NCBI GenBank assembly: GCA_024036415.1
Contig: JAMWET010000573.1
Coordinates: 558,001 to 622,000, forward strand
DNA length: 64,000 nucleotides
Direction of reading: 5' to 3'
From: Prochilodus magdalenae
Taxonomy: Eukaryota; Chordata; Actinopteri; Characiformes; Prochilodontidae
The position numbers were made by a program, and so were the translations under genes. A model generated the notes under the pieces. The model did no database searches. It had not been told where the DNA came from and worked only from the letters and a program-made list of their open reading frames with translations. Below, piece by piece: positions 13,601-28,500 of the stretch (its first letter is position 1; every line of letters starts with the position of its first letter).

Positions 13601-15830
13601 AAAACAGATGATCTTGAATAGATTGTTTTCTTGTTTGAACCAAAAATGTTTGGTGTCAGTCGGGTCAGAACTAAATGCATCACATGTAGCACAGTACTCT
13701 ATAACCACTACAAATGTGGTTTATTTTATTCTACTTCCTAATTTCCCACTTCATGTGATAATGACTTCCAGTGAGAATGCTAATTGAGGATAAAATCCAA
13801 TCTGTGCCTGATGAAGTGTGTTTGGCGACAGCGGAGTGCTTTGCTGCCTGTGTTTGGGGATCGAGTGATGGAACTGCTGGTTTGGCCTAGTCTGGGAAAA
13901 CATGACAAACAAGCCAAAAACAAAACACTGGCAAAGCGTCGGTTGTTTTTCCAGCTGTGACAATGGGAAATGGCCTGGGAAATCAGAGCCAACCACTGAT
14001 TTGCAAAGAAAGATAAAGTGTAAATGTTTCACTGAAATAACAAATGTATAATCAAGACCCCCCCCTCCCCCCTCAAAAAAAAGTCTGATCATTTTGAAGG
14101 ACTGTTACAGGATTGTTCATAGGCCTAAACAGGCATTGGGTGTCGGACATAGATTCAGTAGCTATCGTGTTACACTGGGAACCGCCTGGAGATGTTGAAT
14201 ATCAGTGACATTGGGACCCTTACAGGAAGATGTGTAAGTAATAATCCAATAAAGAGCTCATTAACAAAAACAAGTGGCGCCAGAACAGACAGATCCCAGA
14301 GCCCCCCCTGGTCTTTCCCAAGAGGAATAGTGAGCGGGACATGTTCATTACATGTACGTACAAAATAAAGAGGCAGGATAACACATGGACTCCGAGAGCA
14401 AAAGGAGAGGGGGAAAAGGGCGAGGCATAGACTGTGAGAAGTTTGTGACAGTAGGTCTGGAGATGCAGCTGAGACTTGAGAAAGGTTCAGAGTTGAAGGA
14501 CTCTGACGTCACAGCTACTGGCACATAAGTTTCCTTCTATTTTTTCTGTGCACAGCATCCCTTCTGATGTGGTTAAATCAAAAGCGTTATCAAACTGCTC
14601 CTAAAAAAAGACATCCATACAAAGCAGTCTATTTGATAACATTCACATACACAGTTGCAGTTTTCTCGTGCGGTTACAGTGCTATATTCTAATTTTCACA
14701 TTTAAAATAGTACCTCTTCTTCACAAAGGCGCAGAGTCACCTATCTTGACATTTTTTTTCTAGGCAAGAAGTGTAAATGAACCTCAAGCTGTAAGCTAAC
14801 AAACATTAGCGTTTGTCATTTGACAACATTAATTCTTGTAATAGATTCTGAAATAATGGCTTCTGAAATGGATCTGTAAACCTGACAAACGGGACTAGGC
14901 TTTCAGATACATTAATGCATTTACAAAGAACATGGGCGCCTCACAGCAGTGAGAAAGCTGCCATGTCAAGGCTAATTAATGGAGTGCGAGTTAATGCATA
15001 ATCCTGGAGCTGTACATTCAGGAGGAATTCAAGTCTGAATAATGGAGCCGAGCGGCAATTACATTTGCATATTAAATTCTTCACTGGAAAAAGAAGAGGA
15101 AGAAATGGGATCAGGTTTCAGCAAGAGGTGAGAAATGAACTACAATGCATGCTGCTTGAAGACTGCAAACAGGTCTTACATGCCCACAAGTGTAAATAAA
15201 ATCAAGCAGTGACACTCAAGAATTTAGAAAGCCACCATTTGATATAATCTTGCCCTCTAGTGGACAAGTACTTCCAATTCATTTTTAAATGGCTTTACTT
15301 CTTTTAGCCGAATTACAGAAAACACTGCAAAAGGCCCCATTAACAACTTCCCCCAGTCATGAATGCTTACCATCCATTGTTTTCCCTGCTCTATGCCAGC
15401 CAACTAGTACAAAAGGACAAAAATGTACACTGGGCCTCCTAGACCAGGATTAATGAAAACACCAACCAGATGGTAACTGCCTTTTAACCAACTGCTAAAA
15501 AGATTCAACTTCACAAGCGTACCAAAGTTAAACTCAATTCAACACTACCCAATTTTGAGAAAATTGAAATGTACTGAACCAACACTGCTCTGCTGACTTT
15601 TCAAAAAGTACATTGCAGTTTCACACAGACAGGTTTAAATGACTTGGGCCCAAAATGCTGCCTTATGGGAAGAGGATAAAGAAAAATCACAGTTACACTA
15701 CTCCTGAAATCACTTGTTTAGAAAATATATTTTCTGCAACAATGCACATTAGAAATCACTCAGACTGTTCAATGACAACATTCAGAACCACTGTAGTCTG
15801 AGAAACATGCATTAACCAAAGAAACACAGA
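10690..15830. other. intergenic region between gper1 and the H3.3 gene
   Basis: No coding frame can be supported. Between 11090 and 11420 many TACTTAAG/AAGTACTT words in both orientations suggest an old palindromic repeat. A stretch at about 14935-15085 looks like a conserved regulatory element (listed separately). A TGCCCTCTAGTGG at 15252, read on the minus strand, fits a CTCF core. The rest is AT-rich and unremarkable. Confidence 0.45.
14935..15085. promoter_or_regulatory. candidate conserved enhancer (homeodomain/POU motif cluster)
   Basis: Within 150 bases there are CTAATTAAT (homeodomain core), a second TTAAT word, TAATCC (paired/bicoid-type core) and an exact octamer ATTTGCAT followed by ATTAAA. 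The base composition is complex and non-repetitive, unlike the surrounding AT-rich DNA. Such clusters are typical of conserved developmental enhancers. This is inference from motifs only. Confidence 0.35.
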
Positions 15831-15849
15831 CATTTTGAGGTAGTGAAAT

Positions 15850-15855
15850 TTTATT
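15850..15855 (-). terminator. H3.3 polyadenylation signal (AATAAA on minus strand)
   Basis: TTTATT on the plus strand reads AATAAA on the minus strand, 216 bases beyond the H3.3 stop codon. This polyadenylated end is expected for a replacement histone, and I see no replication-histone stem-loop near the stop. Confidence 0.55.
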
Positions 15856-16070
15856 AACAACCCAATAATCAATGTAAAAAGATAAATATTTTCAGCATGC
15901 AAGCTAATGCTACTCTACAATGAGCAATGCTAAACTCTAAATACACCTTTTCCACCTGAACCTGAGTCTGTAGGGAATGTATAAAATTATGCCATCAGTT
16001 TTAAAATCAATTGCTTAGAGTGTTTGGTTAACAAAAATGTAAGAAAAAAACAAAAACAAAAAAGGTTAAG

Positions 16071-16683
<613 letters not shown>

Positions 16684-16973
16684 TCAGACGCTGTACATTC
16701 ATATAACAAAAACAAAAACCAAGTTAGACGTAACACAAAGCAACGAATTTCAGCGTTACTGAAATGCCATAACGATTGAGGCCATTTCAGTTAGGCTAAC
16801 GCTACTTAGCTAGCTAAATTGGCGGTCAAACAGTTAATCACTTGTGAACGTTGGCCAACAGCCTCACTCTCCTATAAAAATGTAACTGGGCTCGTTTAAA
16901 TGTTTTTGTAGCCAAGCGAACAAAAAATACTGTCACAAACTGGAAGCTTATCTAGGTTTTTTGGATCGCAGAC

Positions 16974-16984
16974 AAAATGGCGGC
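16974..16984 (+). promoter_or_regulatory. YY1-type motif AAAATGGCGGC
   Basis: Exact match to the extended YY1 motif in intron 1 of the H3.3 gene. A second close match (AAAATGGCGGG) is at 17392. Paired YY1 sites near the start of housekeeping genes are common. Confidence 0.4.
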
Positions 16985-17391
16985 ATAGCTACTCCTCTCC
17001 ATTCCGGTCGAATTCATCACAACCGGCTACAAACCAGTCGGTCTGACTGGTATAGGAAAAAAAACCCTACACCACAGCTCTGTTCGCAATCTGGTGAGTC
17101 ATTTTCCAATAAGAGCTGAGGCCAAAGACAAGTTACGTCACGTTAACCGAAATATATGCTAACTAGTCAGTCAACTATAAGAGACAGGTAGCCAACAGTA
17201 ACATGAACATCGGATGAAGTATTAAATCTAAAACCACCCAGTAACGTACGTCAATATTTAAAGTTACTCAAAAAACACAGACAATTTAAAGAGAAAACCC
17301 CAGGAAACCAGATACAAGTGACTTGTCTTAAACCTAACTAGCTGTCCGGCTAGGTTTCCAGTTTAGGCTTGCTAAATGTTACTCATTGTCC

Positions 17392-17402
17392 AAAATGGCG
17401 GG
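17392..17402 (+). promoter_or_regulatory. YY1-type motif AAAATGGCGGG
   Basis: Second YY1-like site in H3.3 intron 1, 418 bases from the first and in the same orientation. Confidence 0.35.
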
Positions 17403-17719
17403 CTAAGAAAAAGCACCATCGCGTCTTCTAACAGACCCACACAGTGACCTGACGAGAAAACTCACATCGACAGGTCAACTATCTGAGATCCACAGCAAAG
17501 TGTCCAAAGAATAAAGTCTTAAATAAAGACTATGTTGGACTCGGCTAAAATACAGTTAGCTAGTAGTAGCTAGCTAATTCACATTATTACGGAGTTTCGG
17601 CTCGTATATCTTTTACAACGGCAATCCGCATTTCTTTCAGCGTCACAGTACACAGCTTAAGCTAATACTCATAAGATTTGGTTTACTAACTTAGCTAAAT
17701 TCTTCGGTTGGTACCTTAC

Positions 17720-17790
17720 CTGAGATCCTTAGCTCTGAATGTCCAAATGTGTTTGAAAATAATGGGGTGGCGTTCTGCCTATTTATAGTG
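17720..17790 (-). promoter_or_regulatory. H3.3 core promoter and non-coding first exon
   Basis: Read on the minus strand, a TATA box (CTATAAATAGG, about 17778-17788) is followed about 25-30 bases later by the probable start near 17750. A consensus donor CAG|GTAAGGTACC sits at 17720. The 3' acceptor is near 16694, just ahead of the ATG at 16677. A CACGTG E-box lies upstream near 17819-17824. The exact start site is inferred. Confidence 0.55.
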
Positions 17791-18013
17791 GTGTTGGGTT
17801 GCTGCTACACACCAGCGCCACGTGACCCACGAGGCTCCTCCTCTGCATGTTGCTGCTTAAACTAATGCGCGTTTGCATACCAGGTACTGGAAGGGGATTT
17901 TTATAGTTAACAGTTTGGGTACAATTCGTTGACAACAAGAGATCATTCTTAAAAGAACCCAATAAAGCGTAAATCTGTAAAATACTTCTTATATATATAT
18001 ACTATGCTAATAA

Positions 18014-18118
<105 letters not shown>

Positions 18119-18289
18119 CCTCATATAAGATGAATAAAAATATGCTTGCCATTATATGGCATTGTTTTTAAAAATGGTTTACACAGTAATATACAGTGAT
18201 TTGGAATGAAACAAGAGCTCTAAATTAAGTACTGGATTATTTGCTTATTTGTCTTATTTTTTGTTTGTTTGTTTGTTTTTTGCTACAGC

Positions 18290-18459
18290 TGCTTGGTGTT
18301 TTTTCATGTATTGTGCAGCGTGTTCAGCGTGCTCGGCGTGCTTAGCATGGCCGCGTTCGTCTGTCCCGCCAGTTGCTGATATTGGCCTGGCAGTGGCGTG
18401 CGAGAGCGCGAGGAGAAGAGAGGGCCCCCGCGCAGGCGCGCTTATTGTTTTGACTGAAA
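18290..18459 (+). promoter_or_regulatory. CpG-rich promoter/5' UTR of unkl
   Basis: GC content and CpG frequency rise sharply here (GCGTGC, GCGCGAGG, CCGCGCAGGCGCGC) directly before the unkl ATG at 18460. No TATA box is seen, as expected for a CpG-type housekeeping promoter. Confidence 0.5.
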
Positions 18460-21400
18460 ATGCCGTCGGTTTCGAAAACGGCGGCGAGCGCTTCTCCTCA
18501 AACCGAGAAACCAACCCACTATACGTAAGTAAAGTGAGCACTAAAGGTATCAAAACGTGTTTTTATAGCAGTGTGGTGCTTATGTGATATTCCGTCGTCT
18601 GGTAGGCGCCTACAGTACTTGGTATTTTCGGTTCCTTCGTGCGTTTAAATATGGTGCTTTTCCCTTTTGTAAATTCTTCCGAATGCACGTAGCTCGCCAG
18701 TTTTAATGTGGTGGGAGGGAAATCGTACTTCGAGTCTCCTTCTGTTATCGTTACCGCCGTGATGTGTTGGCAGCATTGTTGAGTCAAAGATTGCAAACTT
18801 AAAGACGAAAGCCTGCTGCTCGTCCCTAGCTTACTGGAGAAACACGGTTCGGTTCTGCCAGCAAAAAGCAGGCAGTCGAGGAGCTAGATGTAGCTAACAA
18901 GCTGGCTCGTTAGCTTGCGTTCTTTCCTTCCTCCGCCTCGGCCTGAATAGCTGCCACTACGCTGCTTACTTGGCGTACGGCGCCATTGGGTGATTGGAGC
19001 GTGCGTCAAAGATACTGCGTAAATTGTGTTGGTAATCTGGAAATGCTTAGCGCAAGCTTTATAGTTTGTTATTCGGGACCCCATGTTAAATAGCCAAACG
19101 GAGCCACACGTTAGTCGGTGTTTGTGCCCCGAAATTAGCATATTGGTCCCGCTGGTTGTGTTTTTTCGTCACTGCTAATCCATTTCTGCACGTTTTGATC
19201 ATTTTGAAGGACCAGTGATAAACCTGACAGCCAGTTTCTTTAGCGCTAGTTTGTCCTGGCACGCACGAACTGTGAAGTAGGTTAGATAGCTAACTGGCCA
19301 AATAGCTACAACTTTAAAGTTGGCTTTGACACGTTTTGACATAAAATATGGAATAAACGACGCTGGTTTTGTGCAGTCGCTCGAGCCGTTGGCGCCAATT
19401 GAAGCGCACGCGGATTGACTGACTGCACGGCTGTTGCTTGACTTGAACCACCTTTTTTTTTTTTTTACCCCCCTCGCAGATATTTGAAGGAATTCAGGAC
19501 CGAGCAGTGCCCGCTGTTTCTGCAGCACAAATGCACGCAGCATAGACCCTTTACGTGTTTTCATTGGCATTTTCTAAACCAGCGAAGACGGAGACCGATC
19601 AGGAGAAGGGATGGGACTTTTAACTACAGCCCCGATGTGTACTGCACGAAGTACGACGAAACAACAGGCATATGTCCCGATGGAGACGAGTAAGTGGCGT
19701 TTTTCAGTTCTTCGCTCCTCTTCTTTATGTGTAGACAGAAGTGATGCTCACTCTTTCATGTGAGTGAGTTTGCGCATCGATGCTGATTAAGTTTTACAAA
19801 TATGCCGTTAGCTACCACGTCAGCTGTGTTATTGTTAATGCACATATCCATCGAAATCGATGATGTTTGTAAGCGCGAGTGGCGCTTATTTGCCCCAGGT
19901 CTTCTAAATGTGTTCAGCGAGTGAAATATGTGCGCTGATAACTGTATGTGTAGCATTACTTGGGACTGAAGCGTTTGCACGCGTTACTGTTGTTGACTTG
20001 CCTATTGTTCTGAGGGAGCTTCAGCACACGCCCCTTCCATGAAGTGAGGAGGAAGCAGAGCGCAGCACTGCAGCGCCTTCTCCATTCGCAGGGTGAACGA
20101 ATGTATCGTTTGATGACAATGTGTGACTTTCTTTATAAACACGCTTTCGCTTGTTGATTTTACTGCCGTCTACAAACCACGTGTGCTCCTTTCTTTGTCC
20201 TCGGCCAGCGCAGTCATACGTTCGTACGGCGGATCTGGCTTCTCACTGGTTCGGGCAGAAAGTACGTATGTACAAGTTGCTAATCGAAACTAATCCTGCC
20301 TTTGTAAAGTGAAGGCCAGTCGGTATCAGATCAGGATGGTCGTTTCTGAGCGCGAATGGCCGCTGCCTCCTTCAGCCATCCCCCGCCCTTTCGGGGAAGA
20401 GGAGAACACGCCCCCTGAATCCTGGCGTCTGATTGGCTCCCTCCTGCACGTAGGCATATCTCATTGGTTCGCCGTAGACGTGTTTACTGCTTGGTGTGTT
20501 TTCTGGCTTGGCGGGTCGAGAGGGCTGGAGTCGAAGTCGTTTCTCTTACATTTGTATACATATGCTGATAATAAATCTTAAGGCTTTACATCAGAATTAG
20601 TTTAATGTCTCCAAATTCAGTCGAACCTAAAGCTTTGCTGTGTTAAACGCCACAACAGCAATTCTACATTTATTGGACTTTAAATTATGATACGTTTACA
20701 ATGAACACTGTCAGTGAAATGCTTGGAGATGCTGAGAAATTATGATTGTTGTGGGTGGACTGTTTCAGTAAAATGAAAACAGTAAATTCTGCATTTGCAT
20801 CCATAAAAGCAAAGAATCTTGTCTGCTTTCTGACCCTCTTGTAGTCATATAACAGTTGTCTAATTAGATTAAAATTTAAATTTAGACAGGTTTTTAAGAA
20901 AAGGTGTAGGTTTTATATAAGCTTAATTAAAGCAGAGACATTTAAAATATGGTGTCCATCTTTGTCTCTATTGTAGCAAATGCATAAAACAGCTTTAAAA
21001 TGAATATAAAAAACTAATGGCTACATAATATTTTGTGAAAAAGCAATTTATAATCTGAATAATTAACTGTTTTCAATTTCAATAATCAATAGATTATTCA
21101 ACTATCAAAATAGTTTTTAGCAGTTCTACCAGTAGGCCAACATTGGTCTGCTGTGATATCGACTGATTGCAGTGTAGTCAGTCTTAGGAAAAATAAGACA
21201 GTCAGAAAAGTTTTCCTCTTGAGTGATGTTATTGTTATGTTATTGCGCTAAACGAGACATTCAGCTTGCTCTTCCTCACCTAGTGGAGAAAGCAACCATT
21301 TGATGCAGTAACATAAATGGCAGCCTACTGGCAAAAGGATTTTGTCTGTTTTTTTATAATTATTTTTGCTGGGTTTGTACAACATGTACAACTGAGTGGT

Positions 21401-24400
21401 GCTGGACATCACATCTACATGTCATTAAAAGTCAGTCCCTTTTGAAATCTTGCTGGTAATAAGGCTTGATGTAACTGGCTAAAATGCAATGTTCTGTTTG
21501 TATTGAAATCCTAGGTTATCTTTCATTTCATATCTTTAAGACGTAATTACTTTTGCACTTTGATTATGATTTTAAATGGTCACACTATAATGGTTTGGCA
21601 GTGATTGGGTCTGAATCCCTCCCAGCATCACTCTGGCTGCTCTCGCTCATTCATTCATCCTGTCCTGACATCACAGCCATTGCCATAGCAACTGTTGCTA
21701 CCTGAGGAAGATGCAGTTGCTATATTTGAAACGATTATTAGATATTTAGTATTTTTAATATCAGATTGTGACCTGCCAGTTTGTGGTTTATTACCCTTTT
21801 TTTTTTTTTTAACTGAAAGCCTGTTTTCTGGGATTTCTGTGGTAGATTTGATACTATAATTGGCCTCCCATGTGATCCCTGTATTATTGTTTGTCTCAGA
21901 ACTAGATAGTCAGTGATTATCTGGTTTGTATTTTGGGAGATGTTTGTATTTGCTTGTTGATTTTGAGAGGAGTCCGTATAAACGAGACAAACTGCCAGCC
22001 TGTTTCTTCTCTCAAGATTAGCCTAAGAGAGCTAACAATGGTCAAGTCAAACAGGTAGTCATGTCTTGAAACATTCTTGTGTATGACAGCCCTAAGTATG
22101 TTGAGACATGAAATGAAAGAATAAATAAATAAAGCAGGTTATGCTTAAACTGCCATTCGTAGGCTTTTCAGAGCCTCAGATGCCTTTCTCTGTTTGACAC
22201 TTTGTTACAAACAGACTTGCAGGTTTATTAAGGATTTCTGTGACTCCTAATGCTACAGTTGTTGGTCTTTCAAATAGCTTCTAGCGGTAGCATTGTGCCT
22301 ACAGTTATAGAAATGGGTTTTCATTTTCATTGTAAAATGTTATGTTGTAACATTTACATATTTGCTTTTTAGATAGTTGACAGTAGAAATAAACAGTCCC
22401 AACCAGTTTTAGAAAACAGGTATATTGAGATGATTTACGGTTACGGTAGAGTGAATTCTTGTTTTGATAGTGTCTGTGTTATGATCTCTGTAATCAGTGA
22501 GTTTTTTTTTTTTTTCCCTCTCGGATTTCTGTGCCAAACAGACAACTGAGGCGGAGGAGGGGAACAAGATAGCTCCACTTATCCAATACTTGTACTACAG
22601 TTCTGAAGTTCAAAGTGGAATCAAGGATTTTTAAAAAATAATATTAAATCACTCGCAGTGTTCGCAGACTACGGAATGGTTAAAATGTGGTCTTGTGCAC
22701 CTTGACAGGAACACCTGGGCACCTGGAAACTATAAATAAAAATTGGGAAGTGGGACTGGTGTCCATGTTAAAATAAAAATAATATTTGGAATTAATCATA
22801 TTTTAGTCAGTGTAAGTCATTGTTAATTAAATTTTTAAATCCACATTGTATTTTATACAATGTTATTTTTGTATATAAAATATATAGGCTAAACTGTTAA
22901 TTAATATAAGGATCCCAAACTTTTGAACAATAATTTGAATTGATTATACTGTGTTTTCAGACCACCCTAAACTTGTCTATATATATTAATGCACACTGTG
23001 GTTGATAAAGTTTTAAGATAAATACGTTAGTAGTCATACTTGCCTTTTTTATTTTTAATTTTAGTAGAGAGAATGCTCAGGGGTAGGGTGTAATAGTTAC
23101 CTACCATTCACTCTAAATATCCTGTGATATAGTTCTGTAAAAATGCTTGCTGAATGATGTAATGGTACAACTTTTTTTTGGAGAAACGTCTTGATTTGGT
23201 TCAGGGTTTGTAGTTCACCAGTATTTGGGAACACATGTGGACATATATTTATACGGACTAAAACAGCTATGTTTGACCCATGTCATGTCTGACCCATGTA
23301 GCTTGTTTATTGTTTATTGGGCTATAGTTCAGTTACATGTTAACCATCATATACCTGTGGCTATATCTATGTTCCTATATCTGTTCCTGTAGGACTAAAA
23401 CAACACCTGCATACTGTGACACATTGAGTATGGATTGTCCCTTAATCATGAAGGCTTTTGTTATTTGTAGTGTGTCTTGGAGCATAAACCGCTCAACGAC
23501 TCAACAATTTAGAAACAAGTTAAATGTTGGGAATTGGGAATGTATGTCCCAAGTATTTACACATTTACATGGCTATTTTGCTGGAAAAAGGTAATTCTAC
23601 TTAATTACACTTCAAACCTGGGTTGCACAATATGCCATTTATTAAATGAATTGTCATTACAGCACTGGTCTTCGCAATACTGATCTTGCAGAAGGATGAA
23701 ACGTCATTGAATATCCTGTCAAGCAAATATCAAAGTAGATCTTACATGTTTTAGATGAATGTCCTGTGGATGTTTGGTGAATCATGGAATTCATGTGATT
23801 TTAACAAAAATCAATATTTTATAGCCAAAAAAAACACAGACAAGTCTTAAAACATGTAACACACCAGTATGTTACGTGATATGTTAGTTCACTTAGGCAG
23901 TAAGGCTTTTGTCATGCAGAAAGCTCATAATTAGTTCATTCATTTAATAACTGATACTCTAATGAATTCCTCTCCGCTTTTAATGCTCCTAGCTGCCCTT
24001 ACTTGCACCGGACCACTGGTGATACAGAGCGCAAGTATCACTTGCGCTACTATAAGACTGGCACTTGCATTCATGAGACCGATGCCCGGGGGCACTGTGT
24101 GAAAAACGGCCTCCACTGCGCCTTCGCTCACGGCCCACATGACCTCCGGCCGCCAGTCTACGACATTAGGTAAGTGGAAAGACTGCCCTTTTCACAAACC
24201 TGAGGGTGTTTTGAAATGCTAGAGTGTTGATCAGAGGCAGCACCAGGAAGGAGTTTGAATTTGCTTTCACTTTGCGGAATTGAAATGGTGAAATTCCTGT
24301 TTCTGCGGAGGCAGGGGATTTCTGCTGCTGCTGCTTCTTCCATCATGTGATTTAAATGGTCTGCAGGCGGAGCGGACGTGTGCATTGTTTTGCTGCGACG

Positions 24401-25447
24401 TTTGCAAGTTCTCTGTAAATCCCTCCAGGCCTGACAAAACACAAATTCGCTGTTGGTTGGCAGTTATTGTATGCTTTGATCTGATGTGTGCCTAACCACA
24501 GGTGCTTTTTATAACTTCCTTTCATTTTTAAAAACACAAACTTGCACCTGAACTAATTTATAAATATATGACCTCTGACACTGGGCTAACTGTTGCAATC
24601 ACACATGCAAATCTGACACGCAGCATTCTGTAGACTATGTGGATTTACAAAGAATAGGGCTCACTGATTGAGTAACAGAAAATATGAAGACATAGATATG
24701 CGCTCTCGGCAGTTGCCTAGCAACTGGTATGCTGAAATCACTGCTGCATCCTTGTTTGAGGTTTTGCATCTAGAGCTCAGTTCTGGTTCTGAATACTCCC
24801 AAGGCTGGTCTGACTTGCGTAAGCCTTTTCACAGAGAGATCCAAGCACAAGAGGCTTTGCAGAACGGCCAGTTAGGCTCCGGAGAGGGGATCCCGGATCT
24901 GCAGCCAGGAGTTCTGGCCAGCCAGGCAATGATCGAGAAGACTCTTATTGAGGACCCACGTTGGCAGGGTGAGCCTTAGTAGCCCTTCACCTCCTACGTG
25001 CACTATTTGGTGAATGAGACAAAAATATGACCTATAAACAGGCAAATGTAAAGCCTGCATAAAAGCAGTTGCAATTTGTAACCTGACTCTTTTGTTTACA
25101 ACCCCCACTGACAACCTCCTCTTTTTTCCAGACACCAATTTTGTTTTGGCCAACTACAAAACAGAGCAATGCACCAAGCCCCCACGTCTATGCAGACAAG
25201 GCTACGCCTGCCCCCATTACCATAACAGTCGAGATAGAAGAAGAAATCCCCGCAAGTTTAAATACAGGTAAGAACAAAATGCAATAGTGAGAAGAGTAAT
25301 ACTCCTGGGTGGTATTTAATATTCTCAATGTTTCTCAATTGTATTGCGCCATCATTCTTATGCATTTTAATAGTTCTTTCAAAACAAACTAAGGCAGCTA
25401 AAAATGTGTAAGGAATAACCTAAATCACACCCCTTGGCTACAGGTAT

Positions 25448-25484
<37 letters not shown>

Positions 25485-25545
25485 ATATATATATGTATGT
25501 ATGTGTGTGTATATATATATGTATGTATGTGTGTGTGTGTATATA

Positions 25546-25579
<34 letters not shown>

Positions 25580-28500
25580 ATCACTAAAAAGTTTTTTTTT
25601 AAGTATAAAAACATATGCATATTATGATTGTTATAAAATGCATACTTCTGATCCAAAAGTCGAATTATTTGAGCCATGTTTATAGCTGTTGTAAAAACTT
25701 AATATGCACACACATATGCCTGCCTCTCTACAACTTAATTCTGGATCAGTTCTCTAAATTTGTATGCTCTGAATTATTTTTTTTTTCTGCCTGTGTGGTT
25801 TAAGTATATTAATAGATAGTGCAGGAGCTGACTCAACCTGTTTTCTTAACTACTGGGCTAAAATTTAGCTATTTAAACAGGTTAAACTGCTCCTCCATTA
25901 ATATAAACGATTTTCTATAAAGCATTACAAATAGGTAAAGAATATGTTACTTGATTGTATTACATGTTTTAAACGTCTGTGGTGTTGGTATGTCGGATAT
26001 AAGTACTATTACATCCATTGTTTGAAGAACAAATAAGCTTGATGTTAAAGCAGCCAGGGAAGGCTGTTCAGATGCTTTTGGAAATTGGTATTGCATTATT
26101 CATTTATTAATAATATACAAATTTGATAATATTTTTTACTGTTGCTTTCTGTCATGTCCAAGAAAATTTTAAACACAGTAAAAAAAAACAAAAAACAAAA
26201 AAAAAAGTAGTTGGTCTTAGTCCATGTGATCTCTGACAGGTCAACTCCGTGCCCAAGTGTAAAGCATGGTGATGAGTGGGGGGAGCCATCAAAGTGCGAG
26301 AGTGGGGATAGCTGTCAGTACTGCCACTCTCGCACTGAGCAGCAGTTTCACCCAGAGGTGAGGATATGTGTTTTTGAAAAGTCTCATGTGTGGAAGATTA
26401 TCTGTGCCTATAGCCTTAACCGTTGGGTGTCATATGACAGAGGTCCAAATCTTTTTGCAGATCTACAAGTCCACAAAATGCAATGATATGAGGCAAACTG
26501 GATACTGTCCAAGGGGGCCATTTTGTGCTTTTGCACATGTAGAAAGTAAGTGTTTTGGAAAGGCATGTCTGTGCAAGGACTATCTAAAAATGTACTTCAG
26601 CATACTTCAATGTGATCTCTATCTGTCACATCTGCAGCATACAGCTGATTATCACAGACAAGAATCCACTCGTCTTGTTCTCTGTGAAATGGAAGAAAAC
26701 CCATTAACTCAAAAATACAAATTCAGGCCTTTTTTTTTTTGTTTTTTAAATAATTGTGTTCCATCAGTGCAAGCAAATGGTGGTCGCACAACGTTCTAAC
26801 ATGAAAATTCTGTTTCATGACCCAGTCTGTTTTTTTTGCAAGGTGTATGTATAAGAGGAGAGTGGACATTTGCTTAATTATGTTGAAATTATTTTCCAGG
26901 ACAGTCGACCATATAGAGGAAGTGGGAAAAAATGCTGGAATATACTTTGAATAATTTGTGTTAAGATTACAAATTGTAAATTCTCTAAATGGCAGTTTAT
27001 GTGGTGTTATTCAGGAATTCCTTCTACAGATGAGACCATGAGCACTCTGCTCACAGCGATGCAGTCAGGCTCTCAGGCCAAGCTGGGCTCCCAGCAATAT
27101 CCAGAGTGTCCCGTCAGTGAGTGGAGTGGCACTACAAATTCCATCACCAGCAACGCGAGCAACAACGGCCAAATGGCAAACGTATGTGTTCTTCTGCCTG
27201 CATGCACCTGGTGCATTAAGGGCAAGGGTGCATAATAAGTAATGTGCTGAATTCAGTAACCAAGCAAGTTAAGTCATTACTGCATATTATAGTGCTTCCC
27301 TTCTCCGACACCAACTAATCAGTAAATTAATAGCTCTTTCTAAGAGAACTGGCTGTGTTGGAGCTGGAAATCACTTAAATGTGCAGGGCAATGGTCTTGC
27401 AGGAACCTGGGTTGGAAACCACAGGGTTGACTGATTACACCGAGTCATGTCCACAGCTCTTTTCTTATTATTTTAGTAGTGTTTGGTTTTATCAAGTTAT
27501 GTTTCTGTTGGTTTTATTTGCAGTTCATTTTGTTTGTTGCAGTCTGTGTTTGAAAGGGCAAAATTGCTCAAGCTTAAATCGGAGCATGTGCATTTAAATT
27601 GGAGTTAGAATTGGATAAAAATAAGACGTTTGTAGTCATTTTAAGCTCCCAGAGCACAGTCAGAACTCCCGTTAGCAAGTACAGAAAGACAAAGGCTATA
27701 GATTTTGGCTATAAAGCCACTTTTAAAAGCCCTCCATTAAGCTCCTTTGTGCTTCTCTCCTTCAGGTGTCATGCTCTAATAGTCCAACTGTAACGCCAAG
27801 CTCAGGAAGCACCAGTTCATTGTCCCCAATTGGACCCATCGGCAGGCCCAAAAGCTTTACTAACGGTAGCTTATGTTCAGAGTCCACCACGTCCAGTGTT
27901 TCCTCTCCGACGTCTAACTATCCCAAAGCTCCGGGCTTTGAACGTGAGGATCAGGTATTCCATGACTCGCTTTTCTTTACGCTCTCTGAAAGGGCCTTTC
28001 CTCCAGGACTGCAGGCATGCCTGCATAGGGCGTGACACATGCTGCAAGCCCTTATGTTCTCTTTGAGTTCTGGTTCTTCAGTTATTTATTGCCCATTCAC
28101 TTATTTATTTACTTAAGTTTTTCATTTGTTTGTGTGATGCCACAACATAATGTGTTGATGCTATTTAACCATTGCTGACACTTATGACAGTTTTTGAACA
28201 TTTTGGGGACTCACTGTTTGTTAAGTTGAAATTGTACATGAAATGAAATGCATTTTTCACAAAGCAAATGTAGTAAAACACATTTAAACACAATAGACAC
28301 ACAAATTCTTAATCCCAAGTATGATAACTGTTTTCATATTACATTAATAATTTGCCTTAAAGTTTGTCATTATAAAATGGCATTTAGTTTACAGAATGAC
28401 TGCGTTAGAAGCATGAGACTAAGTGATGGGATATGCTATCTGATTTTAGGCAAAGAACCTGAAAGGACAATCTGGAGATAATCAAAAGTTAATGGACCAA

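Noticed and set aside
14272..14292. TGGCGCCAGAACAGAC resembles a retroviral tRNA-Lys primer binding site
   Set aside because: There are no LTRs, polypurine tract or gag/pol frames around it; chance similarity.
18249..18587. 112-codon frame over the unkl promoter and exon 1
   Set aside because: Different frame from unkl exon 1; explained by GC-rich promoter sequence.
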